Below are positions 1-7,460 of a DNA stretch of 52,637 nucleotides, one piece after another. How positions within the stretch are numbered: the stretch's first letter is position 1; the number at the start of each line of letters is the position of its first letter. Below the pieces are notes generated by a model. That model saw only the letters and a program-made list of their open reading frames with translations. It searched no databases and was not told the origin of the DNA. The stretch lies in contig CAJPPG010000003.1 in NCBI GenBank assembly GCA_905372495.1, positions 1 to 52,637 on the forward strand, given 5' to 3'. Source of the DNA: Candidatus Saccharimonadota bacterium. Lineage in GTDB: Bacteria > Patescibacteriota > Saccharimonadia > Saccharimonadales > Saccharimonadaceae. A program made the position numbers and the translations under genes.

Positions 1-32
1 AAATTTTACAAATTTTAATTGAGAAGATAATA

Positions 33-578
33 ATGAATGTATATGTACTCAGACATGGGCAAACCAACTGGAATGCTAAGCAAGTAGTTCAAGGTAAAAT
101 GAACGAAAGCCATCTCGATGAAACTGGTATAAAACAGGCTACGGCAATTCGAGAAAAACTTTTAAATAATGTTTTTGATGCCGTATTAGTATCTCCTCTT
201 CATAGAGCTCAAGAAACAGCCAAAATCGTAAATAATGGTATACGTAAATATGATATTGATGAAAGACTTACCGAAAGAAGCTACGGCGATTTCGAGGGAC
301 ACAATTATGATATTTATCCCAATTATGACGATTTATGGGATTATAATATTGTCGATACTTCAAAAATCGGCAACATAGAGCCTGTTAAAGTATTCTTTGA
401 CAGAATTCATAATGTCATTAATGAGCTAAAAACAAAATACCCAGACGGGAACGTTCTTCTTATCTGTCATGGCGGAGTTTGCCGAGCAATACATTACCTT
501 CATGAGGGGTTTGATAACGAAACGGATTTACTCCAATTCCATGCAAATAACTGTCAATTAGATATCTACGAATTCTAA
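33..578 (+). CDS. Histidine phosphatase family protein (phosphoglycerate-mutase-like)
   Basis: 181 residues, the usual size for a one-domain histidine phosphatase. The N-terminal RHG motif (R7-H8-G9, in LRHGQTNWN) holds the histidine that becomes phosphorylated. R58 in SPLHRAQ, an acid near E81 and the second histidine H146 in CHGGV complete the expected active site. The family removes phosphate from small metabolites or proteins, or isomerises phosphoglycerate; the substrate cannot be told from sequence. No transmembrane segment or signal peptide, so cytosolic. A GAGAAG about 10 nt upstream of the ATG could serve as ribosome binding site. The next gene has its own promoter, so this one may be separate; its promoter probably lies before the window. 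Confidence 0.85.
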   Translation: MNVYVLRHGQTNWNAKQVVQGKMNESHLDETGIKQATAIREKLLNNVFDAVLVSPLHRAQETAKIVNNGIRKYDIDERLTERSYGDFEGHNYDIYPNYDDLWDYNIVDTSKIGNIEPVKVFFDRIHNVINELKTKYPDGNVLLICHGGVCRAIHYLHEGFDNETDLLQFHANNCQLDIYEF

Positions 579-593
579 TTATTGGGGTCATTG

Positions 594-622
594 TTGACAA
601 AACATCTTGAATAGGTTATAAA
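594..622 (+). promoter_or_regulatory. Sigma70-type promoter of the 674-2811 cassette
   Basis: TTGACA at 594-599, a 17-nt spacer and TATAAA at 617-622. A small hairpin (TCAGA, T-rich loop, TCTGA) follows in the leader near 631-645. Confidence 0.7.
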
Positions 623-673
623 AAAGCAGTCAGATTTTTTCTGATGTACTTTTATAAGAAAGAGGTGGTCAGA

Positions 674-1273
674 ATGTCATCAACATTAATTGTTGTATCT
701 GGTCCAAGCGGAGTTGGCAAAACGACTATTATTCACGCGATGTGTGACAGATTCTCTAATTTCAGAGAAGCAGTTGCATGTACAACCAGAAGCCCTCGAG
801 CAGAAGAGGTTGAAGGTAGGGATTACTATTTTCTTGACGATGAAACATTCTCATCTTTTATGGCTGCCGATAAATTCTTTATTTCTGAAACTTATGACAA
901 CCATAAGTACGGAATTCTGAAATCGGAGCTTACGAAAGACGATGGTTTCGTGTTCTTGAATATAGGAATACCATCCCTGAAACTTATCCCGCCCGCAATT
1001 CGCAATGGCGCAATAACCATTTACATGATGCCTAGTAATCTTAGTGATCTAAAACGCTGGATGCAAGACAGGGGCGATGGACGCTTAAAAGCGGCTAAAA
1101 ATGAAAGATTCGAAGTAATCAAAAACTTCGAATATATAGTTATTAACCACGATGGAAAGTTGGAAGCTTCAATCACACAAGTGCTCACAATTCTGCACGG
1201 AGACCCACCAATCCACGCAAGGATCGAGAACAACATATGTTTTCTCGAACATTTCTATGACGAAAAGGAGTGA
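674..1273 (+). CDS. Guanylate-kinase-like P-loop protein
   Basis: 199 residues. It begins with a Walker A loop GPSGVGKTT and continues with TTRSPRAEEVEGRDYYFL and YGILKSEL, the GMP-binding landmarks of guanylate kinase (GMP + ATP to GDP + ADP). The C-terminal half is poorly conserved, so it may be a divergent paralogue with another nucleotide substrate rather than the essential Gmk. An in-frame ATG at 644 exists, but the ATG at 674 is preferred because GAGGTGG lies just before it. It opens a tightly spaced cassette (4 nt to the next gene). A Shine-Dalgarno start and upstream consensus promoter set it apart from the leaderless core genes, which fits recent acquisition. Confidence 0.7.
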   Translation: MSSTLIVVSGPSGVGKTTIIHAMCDRFSNFREAVACTTRSPRAEEVEGRDYYFLDDETFSSFMAADKFFISETYDNHKYGILKSELTKDDGFVFLNIGIPSLKLIPPAIRNGAITIYMMPSNLSDLKRWMQDRGDGRLKAAKNERFEVIKNFEYIVINHDGKLEASITQVLTILHGDPPIHARIENNICFLEHFYDEKE

Positions 1274-1277
1274 TAAG

Positions 1278-2258
1278 ATGAATATCCAAAAAGAAGAGCT
1301 CTGGACAATTCCGGAGTGGCAAGAATCATTTTTTCGTTTAATCTGCAAAATTTTGCACAAAAACGGGATCGAACCTATCGGTAAAGGATTTGCATCTATG
1401 CGCATTATGGCATGGTCGTTCGTCGGAAGAATTGAAACGAGCCATGGTGTGTTTTATGCAAAGAGTGTAAGTAGCACAACTGAATATGAACCCATTGTCA
1501 CCAAATTGCTTTGGCTTGTTTCTCCGTATGTAGTAGAGGTGGTTGACATCTCTGAGACAAACGGCTGGATTCTTACCAAGGCAATGCATTCCAATGATGA
1601 AAATATGCCATTCTCAGTGGTTGTAAACGCTATTGAGAAATATGCAGAACTGCAAGTGCAGTCCCTTGAAGTTAGTAAGGAAATCTGCAATACTGGCATA
1701 CCCGTTGTTGAATTGGGAAAAGTGCAAGAACGCCTGAATGACGTACTTGAGCGCTTCTCTCGACTCGATCAAACGCATCCGTCACATTTCACTATGGAAG
1801 ATGTTAGCCTAGCTCGCTCGGTAGAAAACTTTTTTGTTGACACCGAACAGCTTCTCATGACGACTGGGATCCCCAATACTATTGAGCACGGCGACTTATT
1901 GGCGAAAAATCTCTTGCATGGATCCGACTATAAAACTCTTAAGTGGTTCGACTTCGGCGATGCATCATGGAATTTTCCATTCATATCTCTCGATATGATA
2001 ACGGAACCAGTTGTTTCTGGTTATAATGAATGCCAGATTGCTCAGATTAAAAAGGCTTATTTATCTATTTGGTCTAAGCAGACTGCACTTAGTATGGAGA
2101 AACTGTACCGGGTTTTCGATGCCGCTATGATTCAGGCAACGTTGCGCAGAGCGGAAACAAGACTCGATATCATGGAAACAGTGCCAGTTGAATTTCTCGG
2201 AGAAATGGCACCTGTCGCCAAAGATGATTTCATTCGCATGGTAAATGCGCTGGTTTAG
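1278..2258 (+). CDS. APH-fold phosphotransferase (aminoglycoside/choline-kinase-like)
   Basis: 326 residues from the ATG at 1278, chosen because AAGGAG lies directly upstream; the frame is open back to 1152 but that would overlap the previous gene. The kinase-fold catalytic loop is visible as H204-G-D206-L-L-A-K-N211, and the metal-binding DFGD at D225-D228 follows, as in aminoglycoside phosphotransferases, choline kinases and homoserine kinase II. It should transfer phosphate from ATP to a small hydroxylated substrate, which cannot be named. The pairing with a guanylate-kinase-like protein and a YgjV-like membrane protein suggests one cassette with a shared role, perhaps nucleotide, sugar or drug modification. 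Cytosolic. Confidence 0.65.
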   Translation: MNIQKEELWTIPEWQESFFRLICKILHKNGIEPIGKGFASMRIMAWSFVGRIETSHGVFYAKSVSSTTEYEPIVTKLLWLVSPYVVEVVDISETNGWILTKAMHSNDENMPFSVVVNAIEKYAELQVQSLEVSKEICNTGIPVVELGKVQERLNDVLERFSRLDQTHPSHFTMEDVSLARSVENFFVDTEQLLMTTGIPNTIEHGDLLAKNLLHGSDYKTLKWFDFGDASWNFPFISLDMITEPVVSGYNECQIAQIKKAYLSIWSKQTALSMEKLYRVFDAAMIQATLRRAETRLDIMETVPVEFLGEMAPVAKDDFIRMVNALV

Positions 2259-2277
2259 AGAAAGGAGTACGATTAAT

Positions 2278-2811
2278 ATGCTGACTACGAACTACATTAT
2301 TTCTCAGGTGATTTTTGCTATCGGAGCAGTTCTCGGTGCTATTGGAGCCCAACAGAAGGTCAAGAAGAATATCTTGATATTTTTCTCGGCGTCAACTTTT
2401 GTCGCATCTATTGGCTTCGTATTTCTCGAAGCATATCCCGGAGCATTGTCGCTTTTTATGATGGCAGTTTTTGGGATCATTAATTATGAATTTGATGAGA
2501 AAGAAAAGAAAATCTCTATTGTAATTCTGGCGATTTTTATCGCGATTGTCGTAGGACTTGGAATCATAACATTCACCACTATTACCGACGCGTTGCCGAT
2601 CATTGCAGCCGTCTGCTATATTTTTGCGATGATTCAGCAGAAAGAAAACAGGGTCCGTCTGTTTACTGTCTCTAATCTCTCGTTGTTTGTTGCTTACGAT
2701 TTGATAACGACGGCATACATAGCTTCTTTGACTGATGGGATCTTCGCTATCTCTACGATTATTGCAATCGCAAGATACGACATTGTCCCTATGTTTAAAA
2801 AGGCAGAATAA
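2278..2811 (+). CDS. YgjV-like small multipass inner-membrane protein
   Basis: 177 residues with about five or six hydrophobic helices separated by very short charged loops (QQKVKK, DEKEKK, QQKENR). Length, topology and the spacing of the helices resemble the bacterial inner-membrane family Imp-YgjV, whose function is unknown. The ATG at 2278 is chosen because AAAGGAG precedes it; the frame is open to 2245, inside the previous gene. Third gene of the cassette, 19 nt after the phosphotransferase and followed at once by a terminator, so the operon ends here. Confidence 0.55.
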   Translation: MLTTNYIISQVIFAIGAVLGAIGAQQKVKKNILIFFSASTFVASIGFVFLEAYPGALSLFMMAVFGIINYEFDEKEKKISIVILAIFIAIVVGLGIITFTTITDALPIIAAVCYIFAMIQQKENRVRLFTVSNLSLFVAYDLITTAYIASLTDGIFAISTIIAIARYDIVPMFKKAE

Positions 2812-2820
2812 CCTTCAAAA

Positions 2821-2844
2821 CCCTCACTTCGGTGGGGGCTTTTT
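2821..2844 (+). terminator. Rho-independent terminator of the 674-2811 operon
   Basis: CCCTCAC / GTGGGGG stem with TTCG tetraloop followed by TTTTT, 9 nt after the stop codon of the YgjV-like gene. Confidence 0.85.
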
Positions 2845-2905
2845 ACATATAAGGTTCAGTACCTTTGCAATACTTCATAAGGATTTTTATCCTATTCCTA
2901 AATGA

Positions 2906-3106
2906 ATCTACCATAATTATATTGATCCTGCCTTAAAAACATATTCAAGTCGCGGACAGTGGACTGAGCTACGTCATGGTTGGATAGATGATCATCCAGT
3001 AACGTGGTGTGAAGGGACTGGCGTAAATAGTGGTCAAACGCTAATCTGTGATGGCTATGTGGATATAGTAAATAGCCATCTTATAAATGGGGCTGCTGGT
3101 ATTTAA
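2906..3106 (+). pseudogene. C-terminal remnant of an unrecognised protein
   Basis: A 66-codon open frame between a TGA at 2903 and a TAA at 3104, without an in-frame ATG. The composition is protein-like (Trp-, Cys- and Gly-containing: RGQWTELRHGWIDD, VTWCEGTGVNSG, TLICDGYVDIV) and a terminator overlaps the stop codon, as expected for a real gene end. It looks like the decayed 3' end of a gene, possibly of a secreted protein. The family is not recognised. The rest of the 2812-3139 gap holds only the two terminators. Confidence 0.35.
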
Positions 3107-3119
3107 GCAGCTCTTTTTT
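3090..3119 (+). terminator. Terminator overlapping the stop of the 2906-3106 remnant
   Basis: Stem 3090-3097 / 3106-3113 (GGCTGCT paired with AGCAGCT) followed by TTTTTT. Confidence 0.65.
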
Positions 3120-3139
3120 ATGATATAACATTAGGTATA

Positions 3140-3454
3140 GTGTATAACGAGAAATTGATTCAAAGAATTAAACAAATTTATAAGCAATACGTGCTTAAGG
3201 ATGTAGAAGATTTTCACCTTTATGATTATCAAAAATTTGAGGAAGAAATTTGGAGTCTAAAAGAAGAATTTAATCTTCAAAAAAGTCCATTTTTATTACT
3301 TCCTGAGCCAGCAGAGGAGGTGGATTATGATATGATGAATGCCACAAATGATGGTTTTACTGAGCCTGACAATTTAGCAAAAGAAGTTTACGTCGAAAAA
3401 ATGAGAATTTCTTATAATCGCTTCGTCGAATTACACAATAATCAGTTTTCATAA
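3140..3454 (+). CDS. Hypothetical protein, small and acidic
   Basis: 104 residues from a GTG start, with no recognisable family. Helical, charged N-terminal half (KLIQRIKQIYKQYV), acidic middle, no membrane segment. No clear ribosome binding site upstream, so the start is uncertain. Flanked by a terminator on the left and the promoter of the next gene on the right, hence monocistronic if expressed. It sits beside a gene remnant, in a stretch that looks like eroded accessory DNA. Confidence 0.45.
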   Translation: MYNEKLIQRIKQIYKQYVLKDVEDFHLYDYQKFEEEIWSLKEEFNLQKSPFLLLPEPAEEVDYDMMNATNDGFTEPDNLAKEVYVEKMRISYNRFVELHNNQFS

Positions 3455-3588
3455 TGTAATGACTGTGCAACGCTTGGGTATTAGATTATTTACTTTCTTA
3501 TTTATAGTTAGTTCCTAGAAATAAGTTTAAGAGCTACCTTATTTTTATGTAATATTTTATTGCAAAGGTTGTGAGCTATTACGTAAAT

Positions 3589-3617
3589 TTGCAAAAACTC
3601 TCTGAAAATGCTATAAT
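3589..3617 (+). promoter_or_regulatory. Promoter of the bPH-domain gene
   Basis: TTGCAA at 3589-3594, 17-nt spacer, TATAAT at 3612-3617, with TG at the extended -10 position. It leaves about 20 nt of leader before the ATG at 3644. Confidence 0.8.
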
Positions 3618-3643
3618 AAATACCAATTAATTGGGACCAGATT

Positions 3644-4402
3644 ATGGCAAAAACTTCCAAAAAGCAGTTACCAGGCATCACCTTTGAAAAAGGTGAGCAT
3701 CTTGTTTTAGAAATTAAGCGAACCAAGCTCATTCCTCTCGGTTTTTGGGCCGGTGCTTTTATCTGCTCTATCGTCCTGATCGCCGCAAGTATCCTCATTA
3801 ATGGTGGCAGTTCATTTATTTTTAACCTTGATCCCACCTCTCGCTCTTTCTTTCTTATGATTATTCTTGTTGTACTTGGTACTATCTGGATCGCCACTCT
3901 CATTTCCACCCATGTCTATTCTGGTAACTGCCTTTATGTTACAAATAAACGCCTTATTCAAAATATCGTAACCTCCCTCTTCTCAAGTTCTACTAATGTA
4001 ATCGATCTTGTTGCGGTTGAGGACGTCAGCTTCAAGCAATCCGGTATCTTTGAACATATGTTTAGTGTTGGTACCCTACGTATGTCCACCATCGGTTCTG
4101 AAACTACATATACCTTTGAACATGTTGATACGCCAACTGATGAGCTTGAGATTATTACTCATCTTGTCCATGTTGAAAAAGGTGAAGCTCCAGCTGAAGC
4201 TTGCACTGTGAATGGTGCTGCCAATACTGCATCCACCGTAATTAATTCTAGTGCTCCTACCACCGTTGTTGCCACCCAGCCAGTCACTTTTGCAAGCACT
4301 AGTGATACAGTCCCTCCAGTCATCGAAGTAATCGCTCCCAACGCTCCTTCAGCCGAAGGTGTTGATACTAGTAGTACAACTTTTAATCCTCCAGCCAATT
4401 AG
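3644..4402 (+). CDS. Membrane protein with bacterial PH domain (bPH_2 / YdbS-like)
   Basis: 252 residues. A short cytosolic N-terminus is followed by two hydrophobic helices (about residues 35-53 and 68-87), then a bacterial PH domain with the typical sequence VTNKRLIQN ... VIDLVAVEDVSF ... GTLRMSTIGSETTYTFEHVD (about residues 98-165). Such proteins are membrane-anchored with a cytosolic PH-like barrel; their ligands are mostly unknown. The last 75 residues are low-complexity, rich in Ala, Thr, Pro and Ser. The gene has its own promoter and terminator. Confidence 0.7.
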   Translation: MAKTSKKQLPGITFEKGEHLVLEIKRTKLIPLGFWAGAFICSIVLIAASILINGGSSFIFNLDPTSRSFFLMIILVVLGTIWIATLISTHVYSGNCLYVTNKRLIQNIVTSLFSSSTNVIDLVAVEDVSFKQSGIFEHMFSVGTLRMSTIGSETTYTFEHVDTPTDELEIITHLVHVEKGEAPAEACTVNGAANTASTVINSSAPTTVVATQPVTFASTSDTVPPVIEVIAPNAPSAEGVDTSSTTFNPPAN

Positions 4403-4420
4403 TCCCCTTTAAACAAAAAA

Positions 4421-4446
4421 ATACCTGGCAGCACCAGGTATTTTTT
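4421..4446. terminator. Bidirectional terminator between the bPH gene and ruvA
   Basis: ATACCTGG / CCAGGTAT stem with a CAGCA loop; A-run on the left and T-run on the right, so it works for both convergent genes. Confidence 0.85.
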
Positions 4447-4454
4447 ATGTATAT

Positions 4455-5033
4455 TTATCGTTGCTTGAGTGCTAGCCTAATACGCTCTTCAATCGGCAGA
4501 CTCGCATCAACCTTCGACAGTGCATCTGTCGCCTCCTTCAACGGGAAGCCAAGCGCCATCAAGGCGTCCATCGCCTCATCATTTTCTGGTTGACTTTGTA
4601 CTAATACAACCTCCGTCGCACCGTATCTTGTTGGAAGACCCACTTTATCTTTCAAATCCACGATTACGCGTTCTGCAGATTTCTTACCCACGCCTGCTGC
4701 CTTGCTCACAAACGCTGCATCTGCATTGGCGATCGCGTTGCGTACTTCCTCTGGTGTCGCCAAAGAAAGAATTGCCATCGCCGCCTTCGGACCCACTCCG
4801 TTCACTGAGATCAGCATTTCAAATATTTTCTTCGCCATTAAACTCGAAAATCCATACAGATCTTCAGAATTCTCCCTTATCGCATGGTATGTATAAAATT
4901 TCTTCTTCTCGCCCACGTTAGTCGCTTCAGCGTCAATCTGTGATAACCCAAGCTCATATCCCACTCCATGAACATCAACAATAATTGAATTTAAAAATTT
5001 TTCGGAAACTTCTCCCTCAATGTGTGCAATCAT
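4455..5033 (-). CDS. ruvA: Holliday junction branch migration protein RuvA
   Basis: 192 residues, normal for RuvA. The N-terminal OB-fold (MIAHIEGEV), the DLYGFSS segment, the first helix-hairpin-helix in LISVNGVGPKAAMAIL (about residues 74-89) and the second in AAGVGKKSAERVIVDLKDKV are clear. The C-terminal domain III that contacts RuvB is present (MDALMALGFPLKEATDAL). RuvA binds four-way junctions as a tetramer and loads the RuvB motor. The neighbours are unrelated. The start is fixed by a -10 element ending 6 nt before the ATG, so the mRNA should be leaderless. Confidence 0.95.
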   Translation of the reverse strand: MIAHIEGEVSEKFLNSIIVDVHGVGYELGLSQIDAEATNVGEKKKFYTYHAIRENSEDLYGFSSLMAKKIFEMLISVNGVGPKAAMAILSLATPEEVRNAIANADAAFVSKAAGVGKKSAERVIVDLKDKVGLPTRYGATEVVLVQSQPENDEAMDALMALGFPLKEATDALSKVDASLPIEERIRLALKQR

Positions 5034-5039
5034 ATCACT

Positions 5040-5048
5040 ATTTTATCA
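5040..5048 (-). promoter_or_regulatory. Leaderless promoter of ruvA
   Basis: Extended -10 TGATAAAAT, then 6 nt, then the ATG at 5033; no room for a Shine-Dalgarno site in the transcript. Confidence 0.7.
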
Positions 5049-5082
5049 CAGACAGATTTTCTCTCTCAGCCATGACTTTCTT

Positions 5083-5091
5083 TGGTATAAT
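5083..5091 (+). promoter_or_regulatory. Extended -10 promoter of the nucleotidyltransferase gene
   Basis: TGGTATAAT at 5083-5091, 18 nt before the ATG at 5110; an AAAGG lies between them. No good -35. Confidence 0.65.
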
Positions 5092-5109
5092 AAGCGTAAA
5101 GGTTTTAAA

Positions 5110-6429
5110 ATGTCTGAACAACTCAATCAATTCTATTCTGTAGAGAATCAAGACCCCCAGGTCGTCAGTGGGGAAGCATCGCTCTCTACCCTTTATCAGC
5201 CTGAACTACAACAACAATTTTCTGATCCCGAACTTGATCTTCTTTTAACTCTCTCTTCAAGTCTTCAAGAACAAATTGGCATAAAAATGGAGGGCCCTAA
5301 TTTAGCCACCACAGAACAGGATGATAATCCTGAAAATGAGTATGATGATAATGATGACTCTGAGGAAGAAGAGAACTACGAGAATGAATATGAGGACGAA
5401 GATGAGCGAATCGAATTCCGTGACAGCTACAAGAAAATCAATCAATATCCTCTCACTCCTGAAATCTATGAGCGGTTCCCGTTCCTTCACGAACTCCCCC
5501 AAGGTGTCGCTGTTATGGGTGGTGTCGCCAGGAGTATTGCCAGGCAATTTCTCACTGGTGACATAGAACCGATCCGCGACATTGATCTCGTCCATATTAA
5601 TGATCGTGAAGGCGATCAACCAGTTTCTCCTGAAGAGCTAGACCGTCTCTCTCAAAAGTTCATGCCGGAAGATTATGCTTTTGGTCATGGCATTCAACCA
5701 GAGTCTTTTGAGCACTACTTCCGTACTCGTGACTTCACCGTTAATGAAAGTCTAATTTTAAATAATCAACTCTATTTTACCGAATCTGCCAAGAATGACT
5801 TTCTGGAAAACATCATCCGACCTACTTACAAGGAATTACCAAATTATCAAGATGAATTAAGTAGTCGTCTCTTTCTTAAGGCCCTGATGATGCAAAGTGT
5901 CATCGCTGAATTCACCGATTCTATCCCGACCTTAGAAGACATTAATTATGTTGACCGTATCCGCACTTTTGATATAGCTCTCATGCTTAATAAATGCATT
6001 AGTCGTGGTGCAGAGGTTACCCAAAGTTTCACAACCAACCTAGTTGACTGGGATGTTATATCAGAGGATTTTCTAGGCCGTCCGCTCGCCGCCGCCAGGG
6101 AACTACGCCAATCTCTCTACAATTTTTACTATTACCCATCTGCCTATAAGCCAAATCAAGATTCATCCTCGAATGAAAAATCTGATCAAGAAATAAAAGA
6201 GTATCTTAAATCAATCAACTTTAAGGAGTTTGATCTGCCAGACTCAATGTTTAGGTTTCATACATCAGACTCCAGTATTCGACTGGCTATCAAAGAATAT
6301 GAAGAGGGTTCGACTGATCAAATCCGTCTACCTCTTGATAAGGTTCCGATTGATCCCGATGATTATCCAGAGCGTTTTCATGGTCAATATGAAGACTATG
6401 ATTTTGACTTTATCAATTCTGAGGACTAA
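5110..6429 (+). CDS. Nucleotidyltransferase-fold protein (CCA-adding / poly(A) polymerase head-like)
   Basis: 439 residues. After an acidic low-complexity N-terminus (about residues 70-105, Asp/Glu/Asn-rich) the polymerase-beta-type nucleotidyltransferase signature appears: G137-G-V-A-R141 and then the catalytic acids D157 and D159 in IRDIDLV. A RTRDFTVNES stretch (about residues 206-215) matches motif B of class II CCA-adding enzymes (RRDFT-N). The C-terminal RNA-binding region is not recognisable. It could be a divergent tRNA nucleotidyltransferase; all tRNAs in the window already encode CCA, so its role would be repair, or it may act on another substrate. The ATG at 5110 is chosen over 5020 because the latter lies upstream of the -10 and overlaps ruvA. 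Confidence 0.55.
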   Translation: MSEQLNQFYSVENQDPQVVSGEASLSTLYQPELQQQFSDPELDLLLTLSSSLQEQIGIKMEGPNLATTEQDDNPENEYDDNDDSEEEENYENEYEDEDERIEFRDSYKKINQYPLTPEIYERFPFLHELPQGVAVMGGVARSIARQFLTGDIEPIRDIDLVHINDREGDQPVSPEELDRLSQKFMPEDYAFGHGIQPESFEHYFRTRDFTVNESLILNNQLYFTESAKNDFLENIIRPTYKELPNYQDELSSRLFLKALMMQSVIAEFTDSIPTLEDINYVDRIRTFDIALMLNKCISRGAEVTQSFTTNLVDWDVISEDFLGRPLAAARELRQSLYNFYYYPSAYKPNQDSSSNEKSDQEIKEYLKSINFKEFDLPDSMFRFHTSDSSIRLAIKEYEEGSTDQIRLPLDKVPIDPDDYPERFHGQYEDYDFDFINSED

Positions 6430-6492
6430 GCTCTTACGCTTTTGAATATAAAATCGTTTATCTTCGAGCGACATAAGACTTCGCCCAATAAA

Positions 6493-6514
6493 AATAACGA
6501 ATCTCTTCGTTATT
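6493..6514 (-). terminator. Terminator of the tRNA-Ser/tRNA-Met unit
   Basis: AATAACGAA / TTCGTTATT stem read on the minus strand, followed by a T-rich run (TTTATT); just downstream of the tRNA-Met gene. Confidence 0.6.
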
Positions 6515-6528
6515 ATCCTGCTATATCT

Positions 6529-6605
6529 TGGTAGCACCAACTGGGATCGAACCAGTGACCTTAGGCTTATGAGTCCTACGCTCTAACCAGCTGAGCTATG
6601 GTGCC
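6529..6605 (-). tRNA. tRNA with CAU anticodon (Met, or Ile2)
   Basis: Complete cloverleaf: acceptor GGCACCA / TGGTGCT, D-arm GCTC...GAGC, anticodon loop CTCATAA, T-arm ACTGG-TTCGATC-CCAGT, encoded CCA. The acceptor starts with a pair (G-U), not the unpaired C-A of initiators, and the three G-C pairs of an initiator anticodon stem are missing, so it is elongator Met or the tRNA-Ile2 substrate of TilS. The 31-39 position is an A-G mismatch. Confidence 0.9.
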
Positions 6606-6608
6606 ACT

Positions 6609-6694
6609 TGGCGGAAGGGACAGGATTCGAACCTGCGAAGCGTTAACTTGCTGGTTTTCAAGACCAGTGCCATCAACCACTCGGCCACCCTTCC
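6609..6694 (-). tRNA. tRNA-Ser (UGA)
   Basis: Acceptor GGAAGGG pairs with CCCTTCC; anticodon stem CTGGT / ACCAG with loop CTTGAAA, anticodon TGA; a long variable arm (class II) and T-arm follow; CCA is encoded. Three nucleotides separate it from the next tRNA, so both are cotranscribed. Confidence 0.95.
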
Positions 6695-6701
6695 GCTAAC
6701 T

Positions 6702-6710
6702 ATTTTAACA
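6702..6710 (-). promoter_or_regulatory. Extended -10 of the tRNA-Ser/Met unit
   Basis: TGTTAAAAT on the minus strand, 7 nt before the tRNA-Ser 5' end. Confidence 0.55.
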
Positions 6711-6712
6711 GA

Positions 6713-7414
6713 TTATTCGGCGTTCGTAAATACGTTTGTGACGTCGTCAAGATCGTCAATTGCGTTTAAAAGTTTGTCGACTTTTTCAGCATCTTCCTCA
6801 CTTACTGGCACGGAAGTATTTGCAATGTAGCGAAGTTCTGCATTCTCTACAGAAAGACCAGCATCAATCAAGGCCTGCCTCACTTTCATTAAATCAGTCG
6901 CCTCTGTGATGATTTCGATCCCATCTTCACTTTCATTGGCGTCTTCCGCGCCATAATCAAGAGCTGTCATCAGTGCATCTTCGCCTTTTTCGGCAATTTC
7001 GATCACACCCTTTCTTGCAAACTGAAACATCACACTTCCTGGATCCGCCATACGTCCACCATTCTTAGAAAGTGCATTGCGTACTTCCGGCATCGTACGG
7101 TTTTTGTTGTCTGTCGCAACTTCAATAATAATACCAATTCCTGCAGGACCATAAGCCTCGTAAGTTTCCTCAATCATCGCGGCTGCACTCTTGTCGGTCG
7201 CCCTCGCAATTGCTCGTTCAATATTCGCCTTTGGCATATTCGCCTTACGAGCTTTTTCCAGTACCATCGCAAGAGTAGGATTCATTGAAGGATCACCACC
7301 GCTTCTTGCGGCAATCGCAATCTGGTTTGCAATTTTTGTAAAAGCCGCGCCACGTTTTGCGTCGACGATGGCTTTTTGGCGTTTCGTGGTCGCCCATTTA
7401 CTGTGTCCTGACAT
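6713..7414 (-). CDS. yebC: YebC/PmpR-family protein
   Basis: 233 residues. The N-terminus SGHSKWATTKRQKAIVDAKRG and the run AKANMPKANIERAIARAT are diagnostic of the YebC family, followed by EAYGPAGIGIIIEVATDNKNRT and the C-terminal alpha/beta domains. Family members are described as DNA-binding regulators and more recently as ribosome-associated factors that ease translation of difficult motifs. The ATG at 7414 has GGAAGG upstream, so this is one of the Shine-Dalgarno-led core genes, with its own promoter right at the end of tilS. Confidence 0.93.
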   Translation of the reverse strand: MSGHSKWATTKRQKAIVDAKRGAAFTKIANQIAIAARSGGDPSMNPTLAMVLEKARKANMPKANIERAIARATDKSAAAMIEETYEAYGPAGIGIIIEVATDNKNRTMPEVRNALSKNGGRMADPGSVMFQFARKGVIEIAEKGEDALMTALDYGAEDANESEDGIEIITEATDLMKVRQALIDAGLSVENAELRYIANTSVPVSEEDAEKVDKLLNAIDDLDDVTNVFTNAE

Positions 7415-7451
7415 CTTTTGACCTTCCTGTTTTTATCATTTTCTTCTCTAT

Positions 7452-7460
7452 ATTATACCA
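7452..7460 (-). promoter_or_regulatory. Extended -10 promoter of yebC
   Basis: TGGTATAAT on the minus strand, leaving about 30 nt of leader that contains GGAAGG. Confidence 0.75.

Noticed and set aside
5020..5109. Upstream ATG extension of the nucleotidyltransferase
   Set aside because: It lies before the -10 element and overlaps ruvA; the extension is not domain-like.
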